The position numbers and the translations under genes are program-made. 64,000 nt of DNA, taken from positions 62,001 through 126,000 of the forward strand of contig NZ_FNUZ01000005.1 of NCBI RefSeq assembly GCF_900108225.1, read 5' to 3'. A model generated the notes under the pieces. The model was not told where the DNA came from. It saw only the letters and a program-made list of their open reading frames with translations, and did no database searches. Positions 46,413 through 55,060 of this stretch are shown one piece after another. Origin of the DNA: Thalassococcus halodurans. Lineage in GTDB: Bacteria; Pseudomonadota; Alphaproteobacteria; Rhodobacterales; Rhodobacteraceae. The number at the start of each line of letters is the position of its first letter. Position 1 is the stretch's first letter.

Positions 46413-47903
46413 ATGGCGATCACCCCGCTGATCACAGCAGCAGAAGCATACCCGGCGCTTGAACAACTGGCCGCAAATGCCGAACAGGAACTGATCCTGT
46501 CGTTCCGCATCTTTGATCACAAGACACCCATCATGTCGCCCGATCTGCTGGAACGCGGGCTGAACACATGGGCCGACCTGATCCACTGGGTCGCGCGCAA
46601 AGGCGTGGTGATCCGCATCATTCTCAGCGATTTTGATCCAGTTTTTACCCCGCAACTGCACCGCTCTGCTTGGCTGCATGCCACAGGCTTTGCCGACGGG
46701 ATCGAAGGCGATGTACAAATCCTATGCGCGCCCCATCACCAGAAGGTCGGCAAAGCGTGGACGACCCTTCTTTGGCCGATGATCCGCCGCCGCATGCGCA
46801 TTCTGCGGGACGCCGACAGCAACCGCCTGACCCCTGTTCAGCGCGAGGTTCTGCAATCCGGCCCGATGCTGCGCCCTGCGACGCTGCACCAGAAATGCGC
46901 GGTCGCGGATGGCGAACACTGCATCATCGGCGGGATCGACGTGAACCCGCGTCGCTATGACGACAACGACCATCAGGGCGATGCAGAACAGACGTGGCAT
47001 GATGTATCGCTTCAGATCGACGGGCGCTTTGCGGATGCCCTGCGCAGCCATCTGATCGACACGTGGAACGCCGCGTTGGAGCACGGGCAGGCACGATCTG
47101 TCGGCGACAAAGCCTTTCCGATTAAACTGACCAACCGTCCCCAGACGACCGAGGACCTGCGCCTCTTGCGCACCATGTCGCTGCCGCGCGACGGGGCCTT
47201 TGCCTTTGGGCCGCGCCACCACATCACCGAAAACGAAGATGTGCTGATCAAGGAACTGAGGTCGGCCAAGGATCACATCTACATCGAAACCCAATTCCTG
47301 CGGCACAAACCCGTGGCAGACGCCATTCTGGCCGCAGGCCGCGCGTCGCCCGTGTTGCAGCTGATCATCGTCATGCCGCCCGAGCCCGAGCGCATTCTGT
47401 TTGACGGACACACAGGCTGGGACGCACGCCATGCCCACGCGCTGCAATCGCGCTTGCTGCATCGGTTGCGCGATGCCTTCGGGGATCGGCTGGCGCTGAT
47501 TTCACCGGCCCAAGCCGAACGCGCCCCTGAGGACATGAATGGCGAACTTGAGGCCGCAGGCCCTGTTTACGTGCATTCCAAGGTCACGCTGATTGATGGA
47601 CGTCTGGGCATTGTCGGGTCCGCCAATCTGAACGGGCGGTCCCTGCGCTGGGATACCGAAGCCTCGGTTGCCTTCACCGATCCCGATCTGATCCAGACCA
47701 TCCAGTCACGTCTGGCCCGCAAGTGGCTGGGGATCGACGGCGATTTGCCGGACGTAACCCGCGCGACCGTCTGGAATGAGGCCGCACAAAAGAACGCCGC
47801 GCTTTCGCCGGAAGAGCGCGCAGGCTTTGTCCTGCCCTACCCGCTGACCCGGGCGCGCAAGTTTTCGCGGCTTATGCCGATCCTGCCCAACGATATGTTC
47901 TAG
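46413..47903 (+). CDS. Phospholipase D-family protein
   Basis: A 496-residue protein with two HKD active sites: LHQKCAVADGEHCIIGG near residue 158 and VHSKVTLIDGRLGIVGSANL near residue 387, the pattern of phospholipase D and cardiolipin synthase families. No clear signal peptide or membrane anchor is present, unlike typical cardiolipin synthase, and the 2-nt spacing from murJ suggests an envelope-lipid role. The actual substrate may be a phospholipid; other phosphodiesters are possible. Confidence 0.88.
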   Translation: MAITPLITAAEAYPALEQLAANAEQELILSFRIFDHKTPIMSPDLLERGLNTWADLIHWVARKGVVIRIILSDFDPVFTPQLHRSAWLHATGFADGIEGDVQILCAPHHQKVGKAWTTLLWPMIRRRMRILRDADSNRLTPVQREVLQSGPMLRPATLHQKCAVADGEHCIIGGIDVNPRRYDDNDHQGDAEQTWHDVSLQIDGRFADALRSHLIDTWNAALEHGQARSVGDKAFPIKLTNRPQTTEDLRLLRTMSLPRDGAFAFGPRHHITENEDVLIKELRSAKDHIYIETQFLRHKPVADAILAAGRASPVLQLIIVMPPEPERILFDGHTGWDARHAHALQSRLLHRLRDAFGDRLALISPAQAERAPEDMNGELEAAGPVYVHSKVTLIDGRLGIVGSANLNGRSLRWDTEASVAFTDPDLIQTIQSRLARKWLGIDGDLPDVTRATVWNEAAQKNAALSPEERAGFVLPYPLTRARKFSRLMPILPNDMF

Positions 47904-47906
47904 GGT

Positions 47907-48593
47907 TTATCGTTCGCGGATGCGGTGCAGAAGGTGCTGGAAACCACCGGGCACCAGCAGCACAGACAGCGCAAAACCGGTGACAAAGCCCACGACCTCG
48001 GCCACCCAGTAATATCCAACGGTCACGAAAAGCCCGAAGATCAGCTGCAATGCCAGCAGCACGCCGATCAGCGAAAACGCCCGGATTTGCGATTCACCCA
48101 GGGCCCCCAGCCGCAGCCATAGCAAATAGGTAAACGCCCCGATCAAACCGTAAACCGCCGGAAACGCGCCGATCAGGGGCGGTTGCCCCACCGGCAGCGC
48201 TGTATAGGCCAAACCACCCGCCACCGCGCAGGCGAAAAAGATTGCGACCATGCGCACCGGCCCCATGACCTCGGCCACCATCTTGCCCAGCGCCAGAAGC
48301 ATCACGCAGGCAAACAGCGTTGATGTGAAGGCCCCGTGGATAAAGGGATAGGTGAAAAACCGCATTACATGTTCCGCAGGATAGCGGCCCGTGCCCCACA
48401 TCCATTTCACCACGTCACCGAAAAACCCGTATTTCTCGATCGCCGCAATGCGCCAGCCCACCGCCGAAGGCCCGCCGACCAGCCCTTTTGATCCCAGATA
48501 GAAGGCGATCTCGACGCCCGCGATGATCAGAAACAGCGCCACTACAACCGGCGGGATCGGGTTTACGGGGGCTGCGTTATGGTCGTGTGTCAT
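47907..48593 (-). CDS. Rhomboid-family protein lacking catalytic residues (pseudoprotease)
   Basis: A 228-residue membrane protein with about six hydrophobic segments and rhomboid landmarks: HVMRFFTYPFIHGAFTSTLF, then GKMVAEVMG, then PLIGAFPAVYGLIGAFTYL. Active rhomboids have GxSG in place of the GAFPA seen at residues 142-146, and a catalytic His in an AHxxG motif where this protein has AEVVG (residues 198-202). Both members of the Ser-His dyad are gone, so it should bind rather than cleave membrane proteins. The start at 48593 is preferred over the longer open frame, which would overlap trpS. Confidence 0.85.
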   Translation of the reverse strand: MTHDHNAAPVNPIPPVVVALFLIIAGVEIAFYLGSKGLVGGPSAVGWRIAAIEKYGFFGDVVKWMWGTGRYPAEHVMRFFTYPFIHGAFTSTLFACVMLLALGKMVAEVMGPVRMVAIFFACAVAGGLAYTALPVGQPPLIGAFPAVYGLIGAFTYLLWLRLGALGESQIRAFSLIGVLLALQLIFGLFVTVGYYWVAEVVGFVTGFALSVLLVPGGFQHLLHRIRER

Positions 48594-48665
48594 GGTCGCT
48601 CGCTTGACGGGGTTTCGCCCCATGGGTAAGCCCTCGGACACAATAACACCAGATGGAGAACGCCC

Positions 48666-49697
48666 ATGACCGAGGGGGTCCAAACCTCTCCCGCTTTCAC
48701 GCCGCGTGTTTTCTCAGGCATCCAACCCTCGGGTGGCCTGACGCTCGGCAATTATCTTGGCGCGCTCAAGCGCTTTGCAGACACCCAGAACAAGGGGATT
48801 GAATCGATCTATTGCATGGTCGATCTGCACGCGATCACCGTCTGGCAGGATCCGGCCAAGCTGGCCCATGCCACACGCGAATTGTGCGCAGGCTTTATTG
48901 CCTCGGGCATCGATCCGGAAAAATCGATCCTGTTCAATCAAAGCCAGGTGCCCGAACACGCGCAGCTTGCGTGGATTTTCAACTGTGTCGCACGCATGGG
49001 CTGGATGAAGCGCATGACCCAGTGGAAGGACAAGGCCGGCAAGAACCAGGAAAACGCGTCCTTGGGCCTGTTTGCCTATCCGGCGCTGATGGCGGCAGAC
49101 ATTCTGCTGTATCACGCGACGCATGTGCCCGTGGGCGAGGATCAGAAACAGCACCTTGAACTGACACGCGACATCGCGATCAAGTTCAACAACGACTTCG
49201 GTGTTGAATTCTTCCCTGTGACCGAACCGGTGATCGAAGGCGCGGCCACGCGTGTGATGTCGCTGCGGGACGGCTCCAAGAAGATGTCGAAATCTGATCC
49301 CTCGGACATGTCGCGCATCAACCTGACCGATGACGCCGACGCCATCGCCACCAAAATCCGCAAGGCCAAAACTGACCCCGAGGCCCTGCCTTCGGAAGTG
49401 GACGGTCTCGAAGGCCGCCCCGAGGCGCGCAACCTTGTGAACATCTACGCCGCCCTGTCCGACCAAACGGTTGAACAGGTTCTGGCCGATGTCGGTGGCA
49501 AGCAGTTCTCGGAATTCAAACCGATGCTGTCGGAACTGGCCGTCACCAAGATGACGCCGATTTCCACGGAAATGGCCCGCCTGATGCAGCATCAGGACGA
49601 AATCGATGCGATCCTGCGTCGTGGTTCGGAACGCGCCCGCGAAATCGCGTCGCCCATTCTGGCCAAGACCTATGAAATCGTCGGCATGGTGCGCTGA
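48666..49697 (+). CDS. trpS: Tryptophanyl-tRNA synthetase
   Basis: Class I aminoacyl-tRNA synthetase charging tRNA-Trp. The 343-residue product shows [19 protein letters not shown] (HIGH-type motif), [20 protein letters not shown] and the KMSKSDP loop near residue 205. Length is normal. It is divergent from the rhomboid-like gene with a 72-bp gap and is followed by a strong terminator. Confidence 0.98.
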   Translation: MTEGVQTSPAFTPRVFSGIQPSGGLTLGNYLGALKRFADTQNKGIESIYCMVDLHAITVWQDPAKLAHATRELCAGFIASGIDPEKSILFNQSQVPEHAQLAWIFNCVARMGWMKRMTQWKDKAGKNQENASLGLFAYPALMAADILLYHATHVPVGEDQKQHLELTRDIAIKFNNDFGVEFFPVTEPVIEGAATRVMSLRDGSKKMSKSDPSDMSRINLTDDADAIATKIRKAKTDPEALPSEVDGLEGRPEARNLVNIYAALSDQTVEQVLADVGGKQFSEFKPMLSELAVTKMTPISTEMARLMQHQDEIDAILRRGSERAREIASPILAKTYEIVGMVR

Positions 49698-49715
49698 TCA
49701 CCATTCCCTGAAACG

Positions 49716-49746
49716 AAAAAAGGCCCGGACGATCCGGGCCTTTTTT
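49716..49746. terminator. Bidirectional terminator between trpS and the small exported protein gene
   Basis: AAAAAAGGCCCGGA (49716-49729) and TCCGGGCCTTTTTT (49733-49746) are perfect inverted repeats with a 3-nt loop. A-run and T-run on opposite sides allow termination of both convergent genes. Confidence 0.95.
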
Positions 49747-49764
49747 GTATCTTGATGAACCTGC

Positions 49765-50163
49765 TTAGGTCGGATCCTGGACCACGATTTCAGGTTCGCC
49801 TTCAGGCTCTGGCTGCGGTGCGGGGTCGTCATCATCCTTGCCTTCGATATTGGCAAAGCCGACACCGAACTGCGCGTTGCGCTGCAAGAAGTCATAGCCC
49901 AGCATGCCCACGCCGTTTTCAAAGTTATAGCCAACGGCCACACCTGCGCCGAACTGGTTGCTCGTCGGATAGAACGTACCCGTCAGACCGCCTGTGAACT
50001 CTTCCTCAGTGTTGTCCGACCAGACACCTGCCGTGATGCCGATGCCGCTTGCATTCTGTCCACCAAAATTAAATGTGACGCCAAGGCTGAATGCAGGATC
50101 AGCATAAACCGGTTGTGCAATCGCAGTTGCCGCAGCAATTGCGGCCAGAATTTTAAGTTTCAT
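49765..50163 (-). CDS. Small exported hypothetical protein, 132 aa
   Basis: Begins with a clear signal peptide, MKLKILAAIAAATAIAQPVYA, cleaved before DPAF. The mature part is rich in Gly and aromatic residues in a beta-like alternating pattern (GVTFNFGGQNASGIGITAGV, then GYNFENGVGMLGYDF), which suggests a small beta-rich periplasmic or outer-membrane protein. The last 25 residues are an acidic Pro/Glu tail. I do not recognise a characterised family; similar short proteins seem to occur in roseobacters. Confidence 0.75.
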   Translation of the reverse strand: MKLKILAAIAAATAIAQPVYADPAFSLGVTFNFGGQNASGIGITAGVWSDNTEEEFTGGLTGTFYPTSNQFGAGVAVGYNFENGVGMLGYDFLQRNAQFGVGFANIEGKDDDDPAPQPEPEGEPEIVVQDPT

Positions 50164-50327
50164 TTATCTAAGCTCCTAAAAAACACGGGAAAGATACCCG
50201 TCAAAGGTGAGTCCGTCAAATATGGAATGTGTCTACCAGTGTAAACCGGCAGCATTACACTGACCGGACTTTTGGATCCTGTGCTCCTCTGACTGGAAGA
50301 CCATTCACGACACTCTAACTCTGCCCC

Positions 50328-51764
50328 ATGGCCGACAACACGCACCCTGACACATCCGCCGTTCCGTCAACCCGCCTCGGGCGCGCAGCCCGTATGGGCG
50401 GATTGGGCGGCACGCTTTTGGGGTCGGTCGTCGCAGGCGGGGCACAAAGCCTGTTGTCAGGCCGCAAACCGCGGCTTTCCGATCTGGTCCTGACGCCCGC
50501 AAATGCCCGACGCATCACAGATGAGTTGTCCAAAATGCGCGGCGCGGCCATGAAGCTAGGTCAATTGCTGTCGATGGACACCGGCGACGTGCTACCGCCC
50601 GAATTGTCCGACATCTTCGCCCGCCTCAGGGCACAGGCGCATCACATGCCACCGGCGCAGTTGAAAACGGTGCTCATCCGCAACTGGGGGCCCGATTTCC
50701 TGCGCAGCTTCCGCAAATTTGACGTCCGCCCCATTGCCGCAGCCTCCATCGGGCAGGTCCACCGCGCCACCACCAAAGACGGCCGTGATCTGGCGATCAA
50801 GGTGCAATACCCCGGCATCCGCCACAGCATCGACAGCGACATCCGCAACCTTGGTTCCGTGATGAAGGTTTCAGGGTTGCTGCCCAAAGGGATCGATATT
50901 GATGCCCTTCTGGAAGACGCCCGCCAACAGCTGCACGAAGAAGCCGACTACAGCCAAGAGGCCCGCGCCATGACGGCCTACGCCGATGCGCTGTCGGACG
51001 ATCCCCGCTTTGTCGTGCCGCGTCCCGCGCCCGATCTTTCGACCCAAGACATCCTTGCCATGGACTTCATCGACAGTGTTCCGATTGAGGCGATGGCAAC
51101 CGCGCCGCAGAACATCCGCGACCGTATCGCCCAAGACCTGATCACACTGACCTGCCGCGAACTCTTTGTCCTTGGCACGATGCAGACCGATCCCAATTTC
51201 GCGAACTTCCGCTACCAGCCGGAAACCGACCGCACTGTCCTGCTGGATTTCGGCGCCACACGCCATTTCCCAAACCAACGGATCGCCGAATACCGCCAAC
51301 TGCTGTCCGCCGCCCTGTCCGGCGACCGCGCAAAGCTACACGCCGCCGCGCTGAACGCGAATTACCTGACGCCCGACACCGCCGATCACCACGCCACCCG
51401 CGTTCTGGACCTGATGGAAACCGCCACCGCACCGCTGAGCAGCGACCAGCCCTTCGACTTCGCGACCTCTCCACTTGCCCGTCAAATGACCGAAGCTGCA
51501 CAGGACTTTGCCAAAGACCGCAGCTTTGCCGTCGTGCCCCCCACAGACACGCTGTTCCTGCACCGCAAAATCGCGGGTCTTTACCTGCTGGCCGCACGGC
51601 TGGGCGCAAAGCTTCCCCTGCGCCCCATCCTTACGTCCGGTCTTGCGCTGTCAGCGCCTTCCGCAACCGCCGCAGCGACGCCCATACAATCACCCGATGC
51701 GCAATCCCCACAGGGATCATGTACGCGCGGCCAAACCAGTTATGGGTCACCACAGACGAAGTGA
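50328..51764 (+). CDS. ABC1/UbiB family atypical kinase
   Basis: A 478-residue protein of the AarF/UbiB/Coq8 group. It has the KxGQ motif MRGAAMKLGQLLSMDTGDVL near residue 72, RPIAAASIGQVHRATTKDGR, DLAIKVQYPG and the metal-binding VLLDFGATRHFP near residue 308. Relatives support ubiquinone synthesis, but several Rhodobacteraceae paralogues are uncharacterised. The catalytic domain ends near residue 435; the last 43 residues or so are low-complexity and lie antisense to the DUF2867 gene, so the normal stop seems lost. Confidence 0.85.
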   Translation: MADNTHPDTSAVPSTRLGRAARMGGLGGTLLGSVVAGGAQSLLSGRKPRLSDLVLTPANARRITDELSKMRGAAMKLGQLLSMDTGDVLPPELSDIFARLRAQAHHMPPAQLKTVLIRNWGPDFLRSFRKFDVRPIAAASIGQVHRATTKDGRDLAIKVQYPGIRHSIDSDIRNLGSVMKVSGLLPKGIDIDALLEDARQQLHEEADYSQEARAMTAYADALSDDPRFVVPRPAPDLSTQDILAMDFIDSVPIEAMATAPQNIRDRIAQDLITLTCRELFVLGTMQTDPNFANFRYQPETDRTVLLDFGATRHFPNQRIAEYRQLLSAALSGDRAKLHAAALNANYLTPDTADHHATRVLDLMETATAPLSSDQPFDFATSPLARQMTEAAQDFAKDRSFAVVPPTDTLFLHRKIAGLYLLAARLGAKLPLRPILTSGLALSAPSATAAATPIQSPDAQSPQGSCTRGQTSYGSPQTK

Positions 51765-52122
51765 TGCGATAGCGCGCGCCCTCAACGGTCAGGGTCGTCA
51801 TCACATCCAGATGCCGATCGCGCGCCGTCAGCACCAGCATGTCCGGCGCGCTATGCTCGACCAGAAAGAAATCCAGGTGGTCGCCGACCTGCACGTCCGT
51901 CATCTGCTTACCGGAAAATCCCGCAATCCGCTGCACGCCGAACATCGCGGAAATCCCATCGCGGATATCAAACGCCAACTGTAACAGCGGATTGGGCGCG
52001 CCCGTGATGATGTTCCACCCTTCCAGAGGCGTCACAACCACCGGCAAATCGACAAAAGCCGTGTGATAATAATCAAGCGCCTCTTTGGGCCCCAAAAGCC
52101 CCTGATCGGCAGAGATATCCAT
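51631..52122 (-). CDS. DUF2867 domain protein
   Basis: A 163-residue protein with features of DUF2867: a DYYHTAFVDLPVVVTPLEGW start region, DVQVGDHLDFFLVEHSAPDM and VVTHNWFGRAYMIPVGIAHR near the C-terminus. The family has a START-like or lipid-binding appearance but no proven role. Its last 134 nt overlap the 3' end of the ABC1 kinase on the opposite strand. Confidence 0.75.
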   Translation of the reverse strand: MDISADQGLLGPKEALDYYHTAFVDLPVVVTPLEGWNIITGAPNPLLQLAFDIRDGISAMFGVQRIAGFSGKQMTDVQVGDHLDFFLVEHSAPDMLVLTARDRHLDVMTTLTVEGARYRITSSVVTHNWFGRAYMIPVGIAHRVIVWASLRRLRKALTAQDRT

Positions 52123-52227
52123 AATAATCCCCGAAAAATCTTTCCTCTAATCGCCGTCAGACAATCACGGCCCCACCACACGCACAACCGGCGCAAATCG
52201 CCACACCCCGCACCAAAAGCGCCAGAT

Positions 52228-52288
52228 CCGAGGGACGCGCCAACAGGCGTGTCCCGAGACAAACCTGCGTGCGGGCGCAAGCCCGCAC
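52228..52288 (+). repeat. Double-hairpin repeat, copy 1
   Basis: Two hairpins: stem 52232-52241 with 52246-52255 around AACA, and stem 52269-52276 with 52281-52288 around GCAA, separated by 13 nt (GAGACAAACCTGC). A second copy with the same sizes and spacing lies at 53781-53840 in the same orientation, with paired base changes in the stems. It stands 81 bp upstream of the aminotransferase gene. It could act in RNA or as a REP-like element. Confidence 0.8.
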
Positions 52289-52368
52289 TCCATAAAAACA
52301 ACCCAATTTCCCGTCTGGACCTTCCCATCCAAGGCCCCTAGCCTCCGCCCGAACAAGGGAGGCGCACC

Positions 52369-53229
52369 ATGGCAACCGGCAAAAACATCCACACCTATTT
52401 CAACGGCACTTGGCACGACGGCGACCTGCCAGTGATGCGCGCCGCCGATCACGGGTCGTGGCTTGGCAGCACGGTGTTTGACGGCGCCCGCTTCGTGAAC
52501 GGCTTGATGCCTGATCTCGATCTGCACTGCGAACGGGTCAACCAATCCGCCCACGCGCTGATGATCACCCCGACCGTCGACACGAACACCATGGTCGAGA
52601 TCGTCAAAGACGGCCTAAGCGCCTACGCCCCCGGTGCCGCGGTCTATATCCGCCCGATGTACTGGGCGATCCACGGCGATGCATCGGCCATCATGCCCTC
52701 GCCGGACGCCACCGGCTTTGCCATCTGTCTTGAAGAAATCCCCATGGCCCCCGACACAGCCTCGGTCACGCTGGGCCGCACCCGCTTCCGCCGGCCTGTG
52801 CTTGAAGATGCCGTGGTCAACGCCAAGGCCGGATGCCTCTACCCCAACAACGCCCGCATGCTGTCCGAGGTCCGCGCCCGCGGCTTTGGCAACGCGCTGG
52901 TGGCCGACGCGCTTGGCAATGTCGCAGAAAGCGCCACAGCCAACGTCTTCATGGTGCGCGATGGCGTGGTCCAGACGCCGGTTGCCAACGGCACCTTCCT
53001 TGCCGGCATCACCCGCGCCCGCCACATCGCCAACCTGCGCGCCGACGGGGTCGAGGTGCAGGAATGCGTTCTCGGCTTCCAGGACTTCGCAGAAGCTGAC
53101 GAGGTCTTCCTGTCCGGCAATATGAACAAGGTCACCGCCGTCACAGGCTTCGAAGACATCTCCTACCAGACCGGCCCCATGACCAAACGCGTGCGCGAAC
53201 TCTACTGGGACTGGGCCGCAAGCTCCTGA
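52369..53229 (+). CDS. Class IV (branched-chain-type) aminotransferase
   Basis: A 286-residue PLP enzyme of fold type IV. It starts with NIHTYFNGTWHDGDLPVM, contains HGSWLGSTVFDGARF, the PLP Lys in VVNAKAGCLYPNNARMLSE near residue 152 and NVAESATANVFMVRDG, standard for BCAT and D-amino-acid aminotransferases. Branched-chain substrates are the default guess; the short length and solitary position leave D-amino acid or aminodeoxychorismate lyase activity open. It is flanked by the double-hairpin repeats together with the stress-protein gene. Confidence 0.82.
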   Translation: MATGKNIHTYFNGTWHDGDLPVMRAADHGSWLGSTVFDGARFVNGLMPDLDLHCERVNQSAHALMITPTVDTNTMVEIVKDGLSAYAPGAAVYIRPMYWAIHGDASAIMPSPDATGFAICLEEIPMAPDTASVTLGRTRFRRPVLEDAVVNAKAGCLYPNNARMLSEVRARGFGNALVADALGNVAESATANVFMVRDGVVQTPVANGTFLAGITRARHIANLRADGVEVQECVLGFQDFAEADEVFLSGNMNKVTAVTGFEDISYQTGPMTKRVRELYWDWAASS

Positions 53230-53296
53230 TCTCATTGTAGTAGACAGGCTCCAACCCCTTCGCCATGATGCGACAGGAACAGGAGGGCTAAACCAC

Positions 53297-53752
53297 ATGC
53301 GCAAGTTTCTTGTCGTGCTCGACGACAGTCGCGAATGCCTGAACGCCATGCGCTTTGCCGCCATGCGCGCATCGCACACCGGCGGCGGCGTTGCGATCCT
53401 GTCGATCATCCCGCCAGATGAATTCAACCACTGGATCGGCGTCGGTGACATCATGCGCGAAGAAGCCCGCGAACGGATCGAGGCCCACTTCGAGGTCTTC
53501 GCCAAATGGATGCGCGACAAACAAAGCGTCGATCCCGAACTGGTCATCCGCGAAGGCGATCCGGTCAGCGAAATTCTGGCCCAGATCAAGGACGATGCCG
53601 AAATCGGCGTGCTGGTTCTTGGCGCAGGCACCGACAAAAAAGGCCCCGGGCCATTGGTCACCCAACTGACCCGCAACTCCGGCAGCCTGCCCATCCCGAT
53701 TACCATCGTTCCGGGCGATCTGTCCAAAGAACAACTCGAAGCGATCACCTGA
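53297..53752 (+). CDS. Universal stress protein (UspA family)
   Basis: A 151-residue alpha/beta protein beginning MRKFLVVLDDSRECLNAMRF, with the nucleotide-binding region around GVLVLGAGTDKKGPGPLVTQ and ending LPIPITIVPGDLSKEQLEAI. UspA domains bind ATP or AMP and assist survival under stress. GAGG lies 10-14 nt before the ATG. It follows the aminotransferase by 67 nt on the same strand and precedes repeat copy 2. Confidence 0.9.
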   Translation: MRKFLVVLDDSRECLNAMRFAAMRASHTGGGVAILSIIPPDEFNHWIGVGDIMREEARERIEAHFEVFAKWMRDKQSVDPELVIREGDPVSEILAQIKDDAEIGVLVLGAGTDKKGPGPLVTQLTRNSGSLPIPITIVPGDLSKEQLEAIT

Positions 53753-53780
53753 CGCACGGCGCCAGACACGGGGCACCCAC

Positions 53781-53840
53781 CCGAGGGTCCGGCCAAAGGC
53801 AGGACCCGAGATAAACCAGCGTGCGGTCGCACGACCGCAC
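53781..53840 (+). repeat. Double-hairpin repeat, copy 2
   Basis: Stem 53785-53794 with 53798-53807 (loop AAA, one mismatch) and stem 53821-53828 with 53833-53840 (loop GCAC), separated by 13 nt (GAGATAAACCAGC). Compared with copy 1, A-T becomes T-A in hairpin 1 and G-C becomes T-A in hairpin 2, keeping the pairing. It lies 28 bp after the stress-protein stop and 88 bp before nifU. Confidence 0.8.
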
Positions 53841-53928
53841 CCCGCATCACAGTTTAGAATGATTCCAAACCTTGACGGACCCGCCCTGCACAAGCATATA
53901 GAGGGCGAACCCAGAAAGGCTGTGCATC

Positions 53929-54492
53929 ATGTTCATCCAGACAGAATCGACACCGAACCCCGCAACGCTCAAGTTCCTGCCGGGCCAGACCGTGCTAGAG
54001 GTTGGCACAGCTGATTTCCCGACAGCAGACGGCGCAGGCGCATCTCCGCTGGCCACACGCCTGTTCGAAGTTGCAGGCGTCCGTGGCGTTTTCTTCGGCA
54101 ATGACTTTGTGACCATCACAAAAGCAGATGACGTGGATTGGGACCACATGAAGCCCGCCGTCCTTGGCGCGATCATGGAACACTTCCAGTCCGGTCAGCC
54201 TGTCATGGCCGACGATGCCCAGCCGCAATCCGGCCACGCAGACCACGACGGCGAAAACGCCGAGGTTGTGGGCCAGATCAAGGAACTGCTCGACACCCGC
54301 GTGCGCCCTGCTGTGGCACAGGACGGTGGCGACATCACCTTCCACGGCTTTGAACGTGGCGTGGTGTATCTGCACATGCAAGGTGCTTGCGCGGGCTGCC
54401 CGTCTTCGACACTGACCCTGAAAATGGGCATCGAAAACCTGCTGCGCCACTACATCCCCGAAGTGACCGAGGTCCGCCCCGTTGGCGTCTAA
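53929..54492 (+). CDS. NifU family iron-sulfur cluster protein (NfuA/Nfu1-like)
   Basis: A 187-residue iron-sulfur cluster carrier. The N-terminal Nfu domain begins MFIQTESTPNPATLKFLPGQ; the C-terminal NifU domain has QDGGDITFHGFERGVVYLHM and the cluster-binding CAGCPSS with Cys154 and Cys157. It transfers 4Fe-4S clusters to target enzymes. tsaB starts 11 nt before its stop, indicating cotranscription of nifU-tsaB-rimI. Confidence 0.95.
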   Translation: MFIQTESTPNPATLKFLPGQTVLEVGTADFPTADGAGASPLATRLFEVAGVRGVFFGNDFVTITKADDVDWDHMKPAVLGAIMEHFQSGQPVMADDAQPQSGHADHDGENAEVVGQIKELLDTRVRPAVAQDGGDITFHGFERGVVYLHMQGACAGCPSSTLTLKMGIENLLRHYIPEVTEVRPVGV

Positions 54493-55060
54493 GCCTCTCA
54501 CACTCGGCTTTGATACATCGGCCGCGCATTGCGCGGCCGCTTTGTTACGGGGTGATGAAATCCTTGCGGCCACCGCGCAGGAGATGGGGCGCGGACAGGC
54601 CGAAAACCTGATGCCGCTGATCGAAGACATGCTGTCTAGCGCAGACGTGACATGGGCAGATCTGGACCGCATTGGCGTAGGTATCGGCCCCGGAAACTTC
54701 ACCGGTATCCGTATCTCTGTCTCGGCTGCACGTGGTCTTGCTCTGGCCTTGGACATTCCCGCGATTGGTGTATCGACGTTTGACGCGATCACACAGATCG
54801 ACGCCAAGGCAACGCCCGCCGTCCCCGCCCCGCGCGATCTTGTGTATGTCACGCATCTTGGCCCCGAACCGCAGTTGCTGCCGATCGCAGAGGCCCAGGA
54901 AACCGCCCCTCTGACCCTGCCGCCTGCGCCGCGCGAACTGGCCATCGCCATCGCCCAAGTGGCCGCCAAGGCCACACCGGGCGCCTCGCCCGCGCCGATG
55001 TACATCAAACCCGCCGATGCGGCCCCGTCACGGGACGTGCCGCCGCGCATCCTGACATGA
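54482..55060 (+). CDS. tsaB: tRNA threonylcarbamoyladenosine synthesis protein TsaB
   Basis: Partner of TsaD in making t6A on ANN-decoding tRNAs. The 192-residue product shows LTLGFDTSAAHCAAALLRGD, the GIGPGNFTGIRISVSAARGL near residue 62, and VSTFDAIT. It starts at TTG within the end of nifU. The C-terminal part is Ala/Pro-rich. Its stop overlaps the rimI start by 4 nt. Confidence 0.95.
   Translation: MASKPLTLGFDTSAAHCAAALLRGDEILAATAQEMGRGQAENLMPLIEDMLSSADVTWADLDRIGVGIGPGNFTGIRISVSAARGLALALDIPAIGVSTFDAITQIDAKATPAVPAPRDLVYVTHLGPEPQLLPIAEAQETAPLTLPPAPRELAIAIAQVAAKATPGASPAPMYIKPADAAPSRDVPPRILT

Noticed and set aside
52269..52288. The GC-rich hairpin with GCAA loop as a simple terminator
   Set aside because: There is no T run after it and no gene ends upstream on the plus strand; it is better explained as half of the double-hairpin repeat.
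52615..53850. A 411-codon minus-strand frame over the aminotransferase and stress-protein genes
   Set aside because: It crosses two real genes and includes repeat copy 2; no protein family is visible.
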